Below are positions 9,290 through 19,024 of a stretch of 58,639 nucleotides of DNA, in pieces. The position numbers and the translations under genes were made by a program. The DNA lies in contig CANFIH010000006.1 in NCBI GenBank assembly GCA_947446855.1, forward strand, positions 1 to 58,639. The letters run 5' to 3'. Every line of letters starts with the position of its first letter. The stretch's first letter is position 1. The notes below the pieces were generated by a model. It did not search any database, was not told the origin of the DNA, and saw nothing but the letters and a program-made list of their open reading frames with translations. Source of the DNA: Burkholderiales bacterium (lineage in GTDB: Bacteria > Pseudomonadota > Gammaproteobacteria > Burkholderiales > Burkholderiaceae_C).

Positions 9290-9655
9290 TCACACGGAAT
9301 GCAGGCCCAGCATATTGCCCTCGGTGTCCAGCACGAGCGAGATCCAACCATACTGGCCAATGGACATCTTGGGCTTCTGAACCTTTCCTCCGGCAGCCAC
9401 CACGCGGGACTCTTCCACCGCGCAATCCGCACACGAGAAGTACACCAGCGTGCTGTTGCCGCCCGCCTTGAAGCCGTCCATATGCACCAGCGCGCCGCCA
9501 GCGCCGTAGTGCTCCATGGAAGAGGGAAAAGCCAGCATCTGCGGGCCGCCGCCTTCCAGCGGCTGCATTGTGATCTGGAACACGGTCTCATAAAACGCGC
9601 GGGCACGCGCGATATCGTCCACATAGATTTCAAACCAGCCAACCGGGTTTTTCAT
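9290..9655 (-). CDS. VOC (glyoxalase/bleomycin-resistance fold) family protein
   Basis: A 121-residue single-domain vicinal-oxygen-chelate protein. The beta-alpha-beta-beta-beta modules are recognisable: VGWFEIYVDDIARARAFYE at the N terminus and the ISLVLDTEGNMLGL strand near the end. This is the YdcJ/PhnB-like group of short VOC proteins, for which the substrate is generally unknown. The start at 9655 is set by AAAGGAGA seven bases upstream. It diverges from the FAD oxidoreductase gene at 9801. Confidence 0.85.
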   Translation of the reverse strand: MKNPVGWFEIYVDDIARARAFYETVFQITMQPLEGGGPQMLAFPSSMEHYGAGGALVHMDGFKAGGNSTLVYFSCADCAVEESRVVAAGGKVQKPKMSIGQYGWISLVLDTEGNMLGLHSV

Positions 9656-9800
9656 CTGCTTCTCCTTTCGCATAGTCATTGTTGAGGGGCCCCTGTATCT
9701 TGTTGTTTTCGGCAATATAGGGGGAGTACAGGCCAACTGTCCAGTACCGGGCGGCAGCACGTATCATTGCCCACTGCTTGATCACCACGAGCCCGCCCAC

Positions 9801-11606
9801 ATGATCCGCCTTACCGAACTCAAACTCCCCCTCTCCGCCGTGCCGGTCTCCGCACGCCGTGCCTCTGACGCCCCTTCCGAAACCGAGGAAGACCGCGCCC
9901 CGGTCGCGCACCCGATTGCCGCCCTCACCCGGCTGGCCGCGCAGGCGCTGAAGGTGGACACGGCGGCCATTGCAAGCCTGCATGTCTTCAAGCGCAGCTT
10001 TGATGCGCGCAAGTCGGAGCTGGTGGTGGTTTATATCGTCGACGTCACGGTAGCGCCGGAACTGGAAAGCACTCTGCTGGCGCAACAAATGGGCAACCCG
10101 CACATCCTGGCCACGCCCGACATGGCCTACAAGTTGGTGGCGCAGGCCCCGGCTACCCTGGCCCCGCGCCCGGTAGTGGTGGGCTTTGGTCCCTGCGGCA
10201 TGTTTGCGGCCCTGGTGCTGGCGCAAATGGGTTTCAAGCCCATCGTGCTGGAGCGCGGCAAAACCGTGCGCCAACGCACCCAGGACACCTGGGGCCTGTG
10301 GCGCAAGAAGGAACTCAACCCCGAGAGCAATGTGCAATTCGGGGAAGGCGGCGCCGGCACGTTTTCCGACGGCAAGCTGTGGAGCCAGATCAAGGACCCG
10401 CGCTTTCTGGGCCGCAAGGTCATGGACGAGTTCGTCAAAGCCGGTGCGCCGTCCGAAATTTTGTATGAGGCCCACCCGCACATCGGCACCTTCAAGCTGG
10501 TCAAGGTGGTGGAGAACCTGCGTGCGCAGATCATCGCCCTGGGTGGCGAGGTGCGCTTTGAACAGCGCGTGGTCGATGTGCACTTGCAGCCCGGCGCAAA
10601 TGGACACCAGTTGGTCGCCCTGCAGGTGCTGGACGTGGCCCGCAACGAGACCTACACCCTGCCCGCCGACCATGTGGTGATGGCCCTGGGCCACAGCGCG
10701 CGCGACAGCTTTGCCATGCTGTACGAGCGTGGCGTGGCCATGCAGGCCAAGCCCTTCTCGGTGGGATTCCGCATCGAGCATCCGCAAAGCGTGATCGACG
10801 CCGCCCGCTGGGGTCGCCACGCCGGCCACCCCATGCTGGGTGCGGCCGACTACAAGCTGGTGCACCATGCCGCCAACGGCCGCGCCGTTTACAGTTTTTG
10901 CATGTGCCCCGGCGGCACCGTGGTGGCTGCCACCAGCGAGCCAGGCCGCGTGGTCACCAATGGCATGAGCCAGTATTCGCGCAACGAGCGCAACGCCAAT
11001 GCCGGCCTGGTCGTGGGCATCGACCCGCCCGACTATCCGCAGGATGAGGCCGCGTTCGTGCAGGCCTTTGGCGAGGACAAGGGCCGCCTGTATGCGCAAG
11101 AGGCGGCAGCCCTGCGTGCACAGGACCCCAAGGCCGCCCACCCGCTCTCCGGCATCGCCCTGCAGCGCCAGCTGGAAGCCGGGGCCTATGTGCTGGGTGG
11201 CAGCAGCTATGAAGCACCAGGCCAACTGGTGGCCGATTTCCTGGCGGGTACACCATCCACGGATTTCGCCAGCGTGCAGCCCTCCTACAAACCCGGCGTC
11301 AAACTCGGTGACCTGGCCCCCAGCCTGCCCGCCTATGCAATTGACGCCCTGCGCGAAGCGATACCCGTATTCGGCAAAAAGATACGCGGCTTCGACATGG
11401 CCGACGCGGTGCTCACCGGAGTCGAGACCCGCACCTCCTCGCCCCTGAAAATCCCGCGTGGCGAAGACCTGCAAAGCACCAATGTGCGCGGCCTGTATCC
11501 GGCCGGTGAAGGCGCCAGCTATGCGGGCGGCATTCTGTCGGCGGGGGTGGATGGCATCAAGGTGGCGGAGGCGCTGGGCAGGGCAATGACTTCGACTGCG
11601 TCGTAA
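9801..11606 (+). CDS. FAD-dependent oxidoreductase of the COG2509 type
   Basis: A 601-residue protein. An N-terminal roughly 110-residue domain precedes the flavoprotein core. The dinucleotide-binding motif GFGPCG lies at 128-133 and is followed by the ERG acidic turn. The motif FGEGGAGTFSDGKL, and the late PAGEGASYAGGI motif that closes the FAD site, mark the family annotated as uncharacterised FAD-dependent dehydrogenases. No substrate is established. It is a single gene; the next about 600 bp contain no gene. Confidence 0.88.
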   Translation: MIRLTELKLPLSAVPVSARRASDAPSETEEDRAPVAHPIAALTRLAAQALKVDTAAIASLHVFKRSFDARKSELVVVYIVDVTVAPELESTLLAQQMGNPHILATPDMAYKLVAQAPATLAPRPVVVGFGPCGMFAALVLAQMGFKPIVLERGKTVRQRTQDTWGLWRKKELNPESNVQFGEGGAGTFSDGKLWSQIKDPRFLGRKVMDEFVKAGAPSEILYEAHPHIGTFKLVKVVENLRAQIIALGGEVRFEQRVVDVHLQPGANGHQLVALQVLDVARNETYTLPADHVVMALGHSARDSFAMLYERGVAMQAKPFSVGFRIEHPQSVIDAARWGRHAGHPMLGAADYKLVHHAANGRAVYSFCMCPGGTVVAATSEPGRVVTNGMSQYSRNERNANAGLVVGIDPPDYPQDEAAFVQAFGEDKGRLYAQEAAALRAQDPKAAHPLSGIALQRQLEAGAYVLGGSSYEAPGQLVADFLAGTPSTDFASVQPSYKPGVKLGDLAPSLPAYAIDALREAIPVFGKKIRGFDMADAVLTGVETRTSSPLKIPRGEDLQSTNVRGLYPAGEGASYAGGILSAGVDGIKVAEALGRAMTSTAS

Positions 11607-11690
11607 CGCACGTATTTTTAGCCGTCTTGGCTTGGCTGGGTTGAGGTTCATCGCCTGCGAATAGGTGGGCTGGTGGACCGGGTATCCGTT

Positions 11691-12096
11691 CTCTGGCCCA
11701 CGCTCGCCGGCGTCTTCCATTGACGTGCCTGCGTAGGCTCGTCAACACCGTGCCTGGCACTTTCACTCTGTGGCAACGGCGAATGGGGCCGACGACCGGA
11801 CACCCAATCCACCAGCCTGGGACATAGCTTTGGTGAGCAGTAAGGCTCAAGCACAGGCTGTGATGGGAGTGAGTGACGAGTTCACAACATAGTTTGATAG
11901 CGCTGCTGTAGCTGTAGTTTGCTTTCGCTTTTTGTCTTTGCATTCTTGGCCCAGCACAGGCGCCACCCTGGGTGGGCGGTGCGGCCTGCGAGCGCAGGCT
12001 CCATTCGCGGTTGCCACATAGTGGGAGTGCCCGGCACCGGTTTACCGCAGCAGCGCGGGCCAACCAGAAGCAGACGCCCGCGAGCGTGAGCCGGAG
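11691..12096. repeat. Diverged inverted repeat pair (about 100 bp arms) in a non-coding stretch
   Basis: The arm at 11691-11790, read on the minus strand, matches the arm at 11998-12096 read on the plus strand. Both start GGCyCCATTCGC, continue GTTGCCACA, AGTGCC and GGCAC, and both end in AGACGCC-GCGAGCGTG-GCC-GAGA with few changes. The middle of the arms is more diverged. About 207 bp separate them. This accounts for most of the roughly 600 bp between the FAD oxidoreductase and htpX, where no coding region is credible. It may be a decayed non-autonomous mobile element or two copies of a dispersed intergenic repeat. Confidence 0.6.
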
Positions 12097-12193
12097 AGCG
12101 CAGGCTGCGCCGCCCGCCCTGCCCACCAAGCAGGCAAGCAAAGCCGCCCGAGCAGCAAGCTCCAACATCCGCAAATAGCCAGCACCATTGACA

Positions 12194-12211
12194 AGGGGCC
12201 TTTCGGCCCCT
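12194..12211 (-). terminator. Intrinsic-type hairpin downstream of htpX
   Basis: On the minus strand AGGGGCC-GAAA-GGCCCCT forms a 7 bp GC-rich stem with a GNRA tetraloop, directly after the htpX stop at 12215. The following bases TTGTCAATGG are only partly T-rich. It would also work in the plus direction. Confidence 0.65.
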
Positions 12212-12214
12212 GAC

Positions 12215-13090
12215 TTACACCTGTGCGTTCTGCAAGGCCGCAATCCGCTCTTCAATCGGTGGATGGGTGCTGAACAACTTACCGATGCCACCGGCAATGC
12301 CCATGGCGGCGACGCTCTTGGGCAGTTCGCCGGGCGTCATGCCACCCAGTCGCGCCAGGGCGTTGACCATGGGTTGCTTGCGGCCCAGCAACTGGGCCGA
12401 GCCGGCGTCGGCACGGAACTCGCGCTGGCGCGAGAACCAGGCCACCACCATGGCGGCAGCAAAACCGAGCACGATATCCAGCACAAAGGTGCTGATCATG
12501 TAGCCGATGCCGGGGCCGCTGCTGCGCTCGTCACCCTTGCGCAAAAAGCTGTCCACGGCGTAGCCGATGACGCGGCTGAGGAACACCACAAAGGTGTTCA
12601 TCACACCCTGGATCAGCGTCATGGTGACCATGTCACCGTTCGCCACGTGGGCGATCTCGTGGCCAATCACGGCCTCGATTTCTTCGCGCGTCATGCCCTG
12701 CAGCAGACCGGTGGAGACAGCCACCAGGGCCGAGTTCTTGAAAGCGCCGGTGGCAAAGGCGTTGGGCTCACCTTCAAAAATGCCGACTTCGGGCATGCCG
12801 ATGCCCGCCTTGTCGGCCAGCTTGCGCACGGTGTCCACAATCCAGGCCTCGTCGGCATTGCGCGGCTGTTCAATCACCTGCACGCCCGAGGTCCACTTGG
12901 CCATGGGCTTGCTGATCAAGAGGGAGATGATGGCGCCGCCAAAACCCATGATGAGCGCGAAGCCCAACAAGGCGCTCAGATTCAGGCCACTGGCGGTGAG
13001 ATAGCGGTTCACGCCCAGCAGGCTGGCCACAATGCCCAGCACGGCAACAACCAGCACGTTGGTCAAGACAAAAAGAAGTATGCGTTTCAT
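12215..13090 (-). CDS. htpX: Membrane zinc protease HtpX
   Basis: An M48B membrane metalloprotease that degrades misfolded inner-membrane proteins under stress. The 291-residue length is typical. Two N-terminal membrane segments lie at about 5-27 and 38-60. The zinc motif HEIAH is at 144-148, followed by another hydrophobic pair and the [14 protein letters not shown] segment that supplies the third zinc ligand. It ends at a strong hairpin. It is a single gene, well separated on both sides, with its promoter expected in 13091-13180. Confidence 0.95.
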   Translation of the reverse strand: MKRILLFVLTNVLVVAVLGIVASLLGVNRYLTASGLNLSALLGFALIMGFGGAIISLLISKPMAKWTSGVQVIEQPRNADEAWIVDTVRKLADKAGIGMPEVGIFEGEPNAFATGAFKNSALVAVSTGLLQGMTREEIEAVIGHEIAHVANGDMVTMTLIQGVMNTFVVFLSRVIGYAVDSFLRKGDERSSGPGIGYMISTFVLDIVLGFAAAMVVAWFSRQREFRADAGSAQLLGRKQPMVNALARLGGMTPGELPKSVAAMGIAGGIGKLFSTHPPIEERIAALQNAQV

Positions 13091-13188
13091 GGTTTCCTCA
13101 AAATACAGCGCGTTCCCCGCGCCTTAAGCCAGATGGTAGGGCCAAGACAGCCGGATTCAAGAATCAGGAGGCTAAGCGCATAAGGAAT

Positions 13189-13935
13189 TTATGGACTTTT
13201 GCGCGGCGCGCGGAACACGCTGCTATCGGCATAGAAGGCGCGGTCCTCATTTTCTGCCCACCAGCCTGGCACACCCAGCACCGGCAGATTGGCAAAGGGT
13301 TTGCTGGCCAGCAATTCGGCACTCAGTCCGGCGGCCAGCCAGGCATCGATATCCGGCAGTGCGCGGCTGGGCTCGAGCACACGAAACACATGGGCGGTCA
13401 TGGGCTTTCTGGGGCACACCAGCTTTTCGGTGAGGGCATGGCCGAACAGGATCAGCTGGGTGTCCGCCCAGAGCGGGCGCAGCCTGACAAACAGCGTTTG
13501 CCAGTCCTTGGCCGCAAGTGCGCTCCACAAGGCGTCCGGCGCCTGCAGCAGGGCGACGTTTTCATCGAACAAGGTCAGGGCATCACGCGCCGGGCCGCGC
13601 ACCGGCCGGATGCCGCTGCTGGCAATTTGCGCCGCCTGCAGCGCGTTGAGCCGCAGCTTGGTGCGCGGGAAGTGCATCCAGGCCAGCCCGTTGAAAAAGT
13701 CGTGCAGGCCGTCGCGGGTGGGCACGCAGCCGGTGTCAAAAATATGCTGCTCGTAGGCCATGCCAGCGGGCAACTCGGCCTGGGGAATAAAGCGCCTGGG
13801 GGCAAGCTGCACCGCGTTCAGCGCATCGGCTACCGACAGGCCCGCTGCCACGTTTTGTGCAATCGCCTCGCCGGGATCGCGCCAGGGCCGAAGCCAGGGC
13901 GCATCCCAGTCAATGCCCTCTAAACCATGCGCCAC
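13189..13935 (-). CDS. DUF3025 family protein
   Basis: A 248-residue cytoplasmic-looking protein recognised as DUF3025 from the segments [13 protein letters not shown] (about 84-96) and [12 protein letters not shown]. Function is unknown. It overlaps the 3' end of pyrC by 16 nt, so it is translated from the same transcript. In betaproteobacteria this pairing with dihydroorotase is common in my recollection. No catalytic motif is evident. Confidence 0.85.
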   Translation of the reverse strand: MAHGLEGIDWDAPWLRPWRDPGEAIAQNVAAGLSVADALNAVQLAPRRFIPQAELPAGMAYEQHIFDTGCVPTRDGLHDFFNGLAWMHFPRTKLRLNALQAAQIASSGIRPVRGPARDALTLFDENVALLQAPDALWSALAAKDWQTLFVRLRPLWADTQLILFGHALTEKLVCPRKPMTAHVFRVLEPSRALPDIDAWLAAGLSAELLASKPFANLPVLGVPGWWAENEDRAFYADSSVFRAPRKSP

Positions 13936-14972
13936 GCCAGGGGCTCGCCGCCCGCCAGGGGCTTGAGTTGGGCTTCGCCAAAGGTATAGCTGTCGGGCGG
14001 CGTCCAGTTCTCCCGCTTGAGCGTGATCGTGCCCTGGTTGCGCGGCAGGCCGTAGAAGTCGGCACCATGGAAGCTGGCAAAGCCTTCGAGCTTGTCCAAG
14101 GCACCTGCCGCATCAAAGGCCTGCGCATACAGCTCCATCGCTGCGTGCGCGGTGTAGCATCCTGCGCAGCCGCTGGCATGTTCCTTCAGGTGCGCGGGGT
14201 GCGGCGCGCTGTCGGTGCCCAGGAAAAATTGGGCGCTGCCGCTGGTGGCGGCCTGCACCAGGGCCAGGCGGTGGGTTTCGCGCTTGAGCACCGGCAGGCA
14301 GTAGTAGTGTGGACGGATGCCGCCGGTGAAGATGGCGTTACGGTTGTAGAGCAGGTGGTGCGCGGTCAAGGTGGCGGCGGTAAAGCCATCGGCCTCCTGC
14401 ACGTACTGCGCGGCTTCCTTGGTGGTGATGTGTTCAAACACGATCTTCAGCTCGGGGAAATCGCGGCGCAGCGGGATCAGCTGCTGGTCAATAAACACGG
14501 CCTCGCGGTCAAACAGGTCGATGTCGGGCGAGGTCACCTCACCGTGCACCAGCAGCAGCAGACCGGCGCGCTGCATGGCCTCCAGGGTCTTGTAGGTCTT
14601 GCGGATATCGGTGACACCGGCGTCGCTGTTGGTGGTGGCGCCTGCCGGGTAGAGCTTGGCGGCCACCACGCCGGCGTCTTTGGCGCGCAGGATCTCGTCG
14701 GGCGGCAGCATGTCGGTCAGGTAGAGGGTCATCAGCGGCTCGAAGTCCATGCCGGCCGGCACGGCGGCGCGGATGCGATCGGCATAGGCCAAGGCCTGCG
14801 CGGCGGTGGTCACCGGAGGCTTGAGGTTGGGCATGATGATGGCGCGGCCAAACTGGGCGGCGGTGTGCGGCACCACGGTATTCAGCGCTGCGCCATCGCG
14901 CACATGCAAATGCCAGTCGTCGGGGCGGGTAATCGTCAGGGTGTTGGTGGGGGTGGGGGTTGCGGTCGTCAT
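13920..14972 (-). CDS. pyrC: Dihydroorotase
   Basis: Third step of pyrimidine synthesis: cyclisation of carbamoyl aspartate to dihydroorotate. The 350-residue protein has the type II dihydroorotase metal site: His21 and His23 (HLHVRD), the carboxylated Lys106 ([13 protein letters not shown]), His143 (VHGE), His181 (EHITT) and the GTDSAPH aspartate near residue 255. The start at 14972 overlaps the stop of the LysR gene in an ATGA arrangement; a longer in-frame form is not supported by homology. It overlaps the DUF3025 gene downstream. Confidence 0.95.
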   Translation of the reverse strand: MTTATPTPTNTLTITRPDDWHLHVRDGAALNTVVPHTAAQFGRAIIMPNLKPPVTTAAQALAYADRIRAAVPAGMDFEPLMTLYLTDMLPPDEILRAKDAGVVAAKLYPAGATTNSDAGVTDIRKTYKTLEAMQRAGLLLLVHGEVTSPDIDLFDREAVFIDQQLIPLRRDFPELKIVFEHITTKEAAQYVQEADGFTAATLTAHHLLYNRNAIFTGGIRPHYYCLPVLKRETHRLALVQAATSGSAQFFLGTDSAPHPAHLKEHASGCAGCYTAHAAMELYAQAFDAAGALDKLEGFASFHGADFYGLPRNQGTITLKRENWTPPDSYTFGEAQLKPLAGGEPLAWRMV

Positions 14973-15934
14973 GCCGCTATTGTCCCCGCAGTTGTGCCGC
15001 TGGCCAGGTGTTCCCACAGTGCCTGGGCGGCACTTTTGTGGGTTTTCCCGTTGCCCCTTGTGCCCTCCTTGCCCGAAGGCCGCTCGCGGTAGGCGCGGAT
15101 TTCCATCCTGGCTTGTAACGGTGGCATATGCGGCGCGGCGGCGCTGACCAGCTTCTTGGCGCGCAACTCCTTGCGGATGGCACTCTGTGGCAGGAAGGCG
15201 ATGCCGTGGCCTTCGAGCGCCATGGCCTTCAGCCCCTCGGCCATATCGGTCTCGTAGACGCGCTCCAGGTGCATGGGCACTCCGGCGTCTTTGAGCATCA
15301 TGTCCACCACCTGACCCAGGTAGGCACCGGGCGCGTAGCCCAGATAGGGCAAGGGCGCCTCCTGGCGGCCCGGCAATTGGAACTGGGGCTGGCCGTTGGC
15401 ATCGGCACGCGAAAACGGAGCCACGATTTCCTCGCCCAGGCTAACCATTTCGTAGCGCGCGCTGTCAAACTGGAAGGGCTGGGACTGGTGATGGTAGGCG
15501 ATCAGCAGGTCGCAGCTGCCCTCCACCAGACGCATCACCGCATCGTGGACATTAAGGGCAATCAGCCGACTCTTGATGCTGCCAAAGTCCTGGCGCAAGC
15601 TGGTGACCCAAGCAGGAAAGAAGGTGAAGGCCAGGGTGTGCGGCACAGCGAACTCGATAAAGTCCTGCCCGGCAGACGAATGGCCGCGCAGCATGGCGCG
15701 GGTGCTTTGCAGGGATTGCAGCATTTCCAGCGACTGGTCATACAGCGTCTCGCCCGCAGGCGTGAGGCGCGTGGGATAAGAGCTGCGGTCCACCAGATCG
15801 GTGCCGGCCCAGGCTTCGAGCGATTGGATGCGCCGCGAAAACGCGGGTTGGGTGACATGCCGCAGCTGGGCAGATCGGCTGAAACTGCGTGTTTCTGCCA
15901 GTGACACAAAGTCTTCAAGCCATTTGGTTTCCAT
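14969..15934 (-). CDS. LysR-family transcriptional regulator (HypT/YjiE-like)
   Basis: A 321-residue regulator. The winged helix-turn-helix at about 1-60 opens [18 protein letters not shown], a start typical of the HypT-like subgroup, and the LysR effector domain spans about 90-300. It is translationally coupled to pyrC by a 4 nt overlap, which is unusual for a LysR protein; most are transcribed divergently from a target. The effector is unknown. HypT itself responds to hypochlorite, but the resemblance seen here is only at the N terminus. Confidence 0.85.
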   Translation of the reverse strand: METKWLEDFVSLAETRSFSRSAQLRHVTQPAFSRRIQSLEAWAGTDLVDRSSYPTRLTPAGETLYDQSLEMLQSLQSTRAMLRGHSSAGQDFIEFAVPHTLAFTFFPAWVTSLRQDFGSIKSRLIALNVHDAVMRLVEGSCDLLIAYHHQSQPFQFDSARYEMVSLGEEIVAPFSRADANGQPQFQLPGRQEAPLPYLGYAPGAYLGQVVDMMLKDAGVPMHLERVYETDMAEGLKAMALEGHGIAFLPQSAIRKELRAKKLVSAAAPHMPPLQARMEIRAYRERPSGKEGTRGNGKTHKSAAQALWEHLASGTTAGTIAA

Positions 15935-15940
15935 ACGGAA

Positions 15941-16285
15941 TTATGCGTTTTTGGGCTTGCGCTTGGGCGCAACCGGCTTGGGCGGCGGCAGGTTCTCAAA
16001 GGTGGTGCGCACCAGGTGGTTCATCCAGGCACGGTCATCCCAGGAATCTGCCGAAATGCGCAGATGCGGGCGTGCGCCGGGAAACGGCGCCCCCCACTGC
16101 GGCTCGCTCATCAACAGGCGGCCGGCTTCGGTGGGTTTGAGGAACAGCTCTTCATTGCACACCAGGCCGATCGGACGGCCTGCGTAGTACAGGCAGAACT
16201 CGCCAAACATCCGCCGCGCGCTGACTTGCCGGCTGTCTGACAACACGTCCAGCAAGAAATCCATGGTGCTCTGCGAGGTGGCCAT
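15941..16285 (-). CDS. TfoX N-terminal-domain protein
   Basis: A 114-residue protein with a single TfoX N-terminal domain (about 5-100), recognised from VSARRMFGEFCLYY and GLVCNEELFLKPT. It lacks the TfoX C-terminal domain of the competence regulator Sxy. Such short proteins are widespread and not shown to regulate competence. The start at 16285 is preferred over an upstream in-frame start because AAGGA lies 8 nt before it. Six bases separate it from the LysR gene downstream. Confidence 0.82.
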   Translation of the reverse strand: MATSQSTMDFLLDVLSDSRQVSARRMFGEFCLYYAGRPIGLVCNEELFLKPTEAGRLLMSEPQWGAPFPGARPHLRISADSWDDRAWMNHLVRTTFENLPPPKPVAPKRKPKNA

Positions 16286-16366
16286 TTTTCTATCCTTCAT
16301 CAGCAACTTTTTTATTTTGCCCACCAAAGTTAAAAAACATTACACAAATCACATCTATTGCCAGGT

Positions 16367-16385
16367 TTGATCAACTTTCGATCAA
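16367..16385. promoter_or_regulatory. Small palindrome TTGATC-N7-GATCAA, possible operator
   Basis: A perfect 6 bp inverted repeat with a 7 bp spacer lies between the divergent TfoX-like gene (start 16285) and the small protein gene (start 16473). The intergenic stretch is AT-rich compared with its surroundings. Function is inferred only from symmetry and position. Confidence 0.3.
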
Positions 16386-16472
16386 GACTCCAGACCCTCT
16401 TGCTGAAACAGTGGGAACCTTCGCTAAGCGCATGGATGCGGTTGGCTCGGCAGCTTTACCCCAGGAGGCAGT

Positions 16473-16676
16473 ATGAAACGGGACCTTCAGACCCAGCAAC
16501 AGCAGACTGCAGCGGAGTTCTGGAAGTCGTATTTCGCCAAATTCCGCCGCCCGGTGGAAGACCACGAGGTGTCGCAAACCGGGAATGCGCCGCTTTCCTC
16601 GAGTGATGCATCCGCTTACCTGCCGGCGGAACGCAGACGCCCCGGTGCCCGCAGAGGCATCCTCTTCAGACGCTAA
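16473..16676 (+). CDS. Small hypothetical protein (67 aa)
   Basis: A 67-residue protein, Gln-rich at the N terminus (MKRDLQTQQQQT) and Arg-rich at the C terminus (ERRRPGARRG), with an aromatic patch FWKSYFAKF in between. Coding is supported by a strong AGGAGG ribosome site spaced 5 nt before the ATG and by the absence of another gene here. I recognise no family. It converges on the ABC exporter gene, and the two stop codons overlap by a few bases. Confidence 0.55.
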   Translation: MKRDLQTQQQQTAAEFWKSYFAKFRRPVEDHEVSQTGNAPLSSSDASAYLPAERRRPGARRGILFRR

Positions 16677-18547
16677 ACCGTGGTCACCGCTTCGGCGCTC
16701 TGCTGCAGATTCCACATCTGAGCGTAGCGCCCGCCTTGGGCCAGCAGGCTGGCATGCGTGCCGCGCTCGATGATGCGACCGGCATCCATCACCAGAATTT
16801 CATGTGCATCCACGACCGTGGATAAGCGGTGGGCAATCACCAGCGTGGTCTTGTTGTGCGCCACGCTTTGCAACTCGGCCTGGATGGCGCGCTCGTTGGC
16901 CGAGTCCAGGGCGGAGGTGGCCTCGTCAAAAATCAGGATGGGCGGGTTTTTCAGCAGGGTGCGGGCAATCGCCACGCGCTGCTTCTCGCCGCCGGATAGC
17001 TTGAGCCCACGCTCGCCGACCATGGTGTCGTAACCCTTGGGGGTGGAACTGATAAAGGCATGGATGTGGGCGGCCTTGGCAGCCTTTTCCACCTCTTCGC
17101 GGCCGCAGCCGGGGCGGCCGTAGGCGATGTTGTATTCCACCGTGTCGTTGAACAGCACGGTGTCCTGCGGCACGATGCCGATGGCCTGACGCACCGAGGC
17201 CTGGGTCACCTGCTTGATGTCCTGCCCGCCAATCAGGATGCGGCCCTGTTGCACGTCATAAAAGCGGTACAGCAGGCGCGCCATGGTGGACTTGCCGGAA
17301 CCCGAGGGTCCGACCACCGCCACCGTTTTGCCGGCAGGGATTTCAAAGCTGATGTCGTGCAGGATGGTACGTGCCGGTTTGTCCTTGGCGGCACCGGCAC
17401 TGCCGGCCGGATCGTAGGAAAAGGTGACATGGTCGAAGCGCACCGCAGCGTCCCCCGCCGCTAATTGCAAAGGCTGCGCACCGGGCACATCGGCAATCTC
17501 GCGCTCGCGCTCCATCAGGGTGAACATCTTTTCCAGGTCGGTCAGGCTTTGCTTGATCTCGCGGTAAATCACGCCCAGAAAGTTCAAAGGAATGTAGAGC
17601 TGGATCATGAAGGCGTTGACCATCACCAGATCGCCCAGCGTCATGCGACCATCCACCACCCCTTGCGTGGCGCGCGCGAGCATGGAGACCAGCGCAATGG
17701 CAATGATGAGTTGCTGCCCGGTATTGAGCATGCTCAGGGTGGTCTGGCTTTTGACGGCGGCGCGGCGGTAGCGCTCCAGGTTTTCGTCATAGCGCTTGGC
17801 CTCGAATTCTTCATTGTTGAAGTACTTGACGGTTTCGTAGTTCAGCAGCGAGTCGATGGCACGGCTGTTGGCGGTGGAGTCCAGCTCGTTCATCTTCTTG
17901 CGGTACTGCGTACGCCATTCGGTCACGGTGATGGTGAAGCTGATGTAAATCACCAGGGCCGCAATGGTGATCCAGGCAAACCAGATATCAAACTTGACGG
18001 CCAGCAGGCTCAGCACCAGGGTGACCTCGATCAGCGTGGGGATGATGCTGTAGAGCGAGTAGCTGATGAGCGAATGCACACCGCGCGTGCCGCGCTCGAT
18101 GTCACGCGTCATGCCACCGGTCTGGCGCTCCAGGTGGAAGCGCAGGCTCATGGCGTGCAGGTGGCGGAACACCTGCAGCGAGAGGCTGCGCGCCGCGCCC
18201 TCGGTGGCCTTGGCAAACACCAGCTCGCGCAGCTCGGTAAAAAGCGAAGTGGACAGGCGCAGCGCACCATAGCCGACCAGCAGCGCCACCGGCACCACCA
18301 GCATGGCGGCCGGGTCGCCGGGCTTGAGCGTCATCGCATCCACCAGGTTTTTCAGCAGCAGGGGCACACCCACATTGGCCATCTTGGCGCCCACCATGAA
18401 GCTGAGGGCGGCCATCACGCGCCACTTGTAGGCCCAGAGGTAGGGAAAGAGACGGCGCAGGGTTTCCCAGTCGCTATGGGCTTTGGCGGGCACGGCGCTG
18501 GCAACAGGCAACGAAACAGGAGCGGCGGCAGGGCCAAAGGAACGCAT
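16673..18547 (-). CDS. Atm1-type ABC exporter (fused permease-ATPase)
   Basis: A 624-residue half-transporter with six membrane segments (about 40-330) and an ATPase domain (about 365-605). Walker A is GPSGSGKST at 412-420, the signature is LSGGEKQR, and Walker B is ILIFDEATSAL. The NYETVKYFNNE motif (about 235-245) is the hallmark of the Atm1/ABCB7/HMT1 subfamily, which exports glutathione-linked compounds or metals related to iron-sulfur or heavy-metal homeostasis. The start is the ATG at 18547; an in-frame TTG lies 9 nt upstream. It diverges from the thioesterase gene about 40 bp away. Confidence 0.9.
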   Translation of the reverse strand: MRSFGPAAAPVSLPVASAVPAKAHSDWETLRRLFPYLWAYKWRVMAALSFMVGAKMANVGVPLLLKNLVDAMTLKPGDPAAMLVVPVALLVGYGALRLSTSLFTELRELVFAKATEGAARSLSLQVFRHLHAMSLRFHLERQTGGMTRDIERGTRGVHSLISYSLYSIIPTLIEVTLVLSLLAVKFDIWFAWITIAALVIYISFTITVTEWRTQYRKKMNELDSTANSRAIDSLLNYETVKYFNNEEFEAKRYDENLERYRRAAVKSQTTLSMLNTGQQLIIAIALVSMLARATQGVVDGRMTLGDLVMVNAFMIQLYIPLNFLGVIYREIKQSLTDLEKMFTLMEREREIADVPGAQPLQLAAGDAAVRFDHVTFSYDPAGSAGAAKDKPARTILHDISFEIPAGKTVAVVGPSGSGKSTMARLLYRFYDVQQGRILIGGQDIKQVTQASVRQAIGIVPQDTVLFNDTVEYNIAYGRPGCGREEVEKAAKAAHIHAFISSTPKGYDTMVGERGLKLSGGEKQRVAIARTLLKNPPILIFDEATSALDSANERAIQAELQSVAHNKTTLVIAHRLSTVVDAHEILVMDAGRIIERGTHASLLAQGGRYAQMWNLQQSAEAVTTV

Positions 18548-18587
18548 GGAGGACAATTCAATTTAGTTAAACCCTTTGATTGTGCCT

Positions 18588-19022
18588 ATGTCCCGTAACT
18601 CCAGCGATGCAGCGGTCGCCTTGCCCACCGACCAGGAACTGGTACTCAAGGTGATTCCCATGCCCGGTGACTGCAATCCCAATGGCGATATCTTTGGCGG
18701 CTGGGTCATGGCTCAGGTGGACCTGGCGGGCTCGGTCGTACCCGGGCGCTATACCCGTGGCCGCATGGCCACGGTGGCGGTGAACGAATTCGTCTTCAAA
18801 CAACCGGTACGCGTGGGCGATATTTTGAGCTTCTTCTCCAAGGTGGTGCGCATCGGCCGCACCTCGATTACGGTGAAGATCGAGGTCTATGCCGAACGCC
18901 ATTTCGAGCAGGGTGTGTATGCCAAGGTGACCGAGGCGCTGCTGACCTATGTGGCGATTGACGAGCAGGGCAAGCCGCGCGCAATCCCCCAAGTTGACCC
19001 GCTCGCCGGCAAAACGGTTTAA
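18588..19022 (+). CDS. yciA: Acyl-CoA thioesterase, YciA type
   Basis: A 144-residue single hotdog-fold thioesterase. The YciA pattern is clear: CNPNGDIFGGWVMAQVD (about 29-45) holds the catalytic Asn/Asp region, followed by the VNEFVFKQPV and LTYVAID strands. It hydrolyses short to medium acyl-CoAs and regenerates free CoA. A start at 18588 is preferred over a TTG 12 nt upstream. Its 3' end abuts the remains of an mtfA gene on the other strand. Confidence 0.88.
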   Translation: MSRNSSDAAVALPTDQELVLKVIPMPGDCNPNGDIFGGWVMAQVDLAGSVVPGRYTRGRMATVAVNEFVFKQPVRVGDILSFFSKVVRIGRTSITVKIEVYAERHFEQGVYAKVTEALLTYVAIDEQGKPRAIPQVDPLAGKTV

Positions 19023-19024
19023 CT

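Noticed and set aside
9630..11720. A 696-codon minus-strand open frame
   Set aside because: Antisense to the FAD oxidoreductase, which carries clear FAD motifs and correct family length.
11557..12297. A 246-codon minus-strand open frame between the FAD oxidoreductase and htpX
   Set aside because: It runs through the inverted repeat pair and into htpX; no ribosome site and no domain. The similarity between short frames on opposite strands here comes from the repeat, not from genes.
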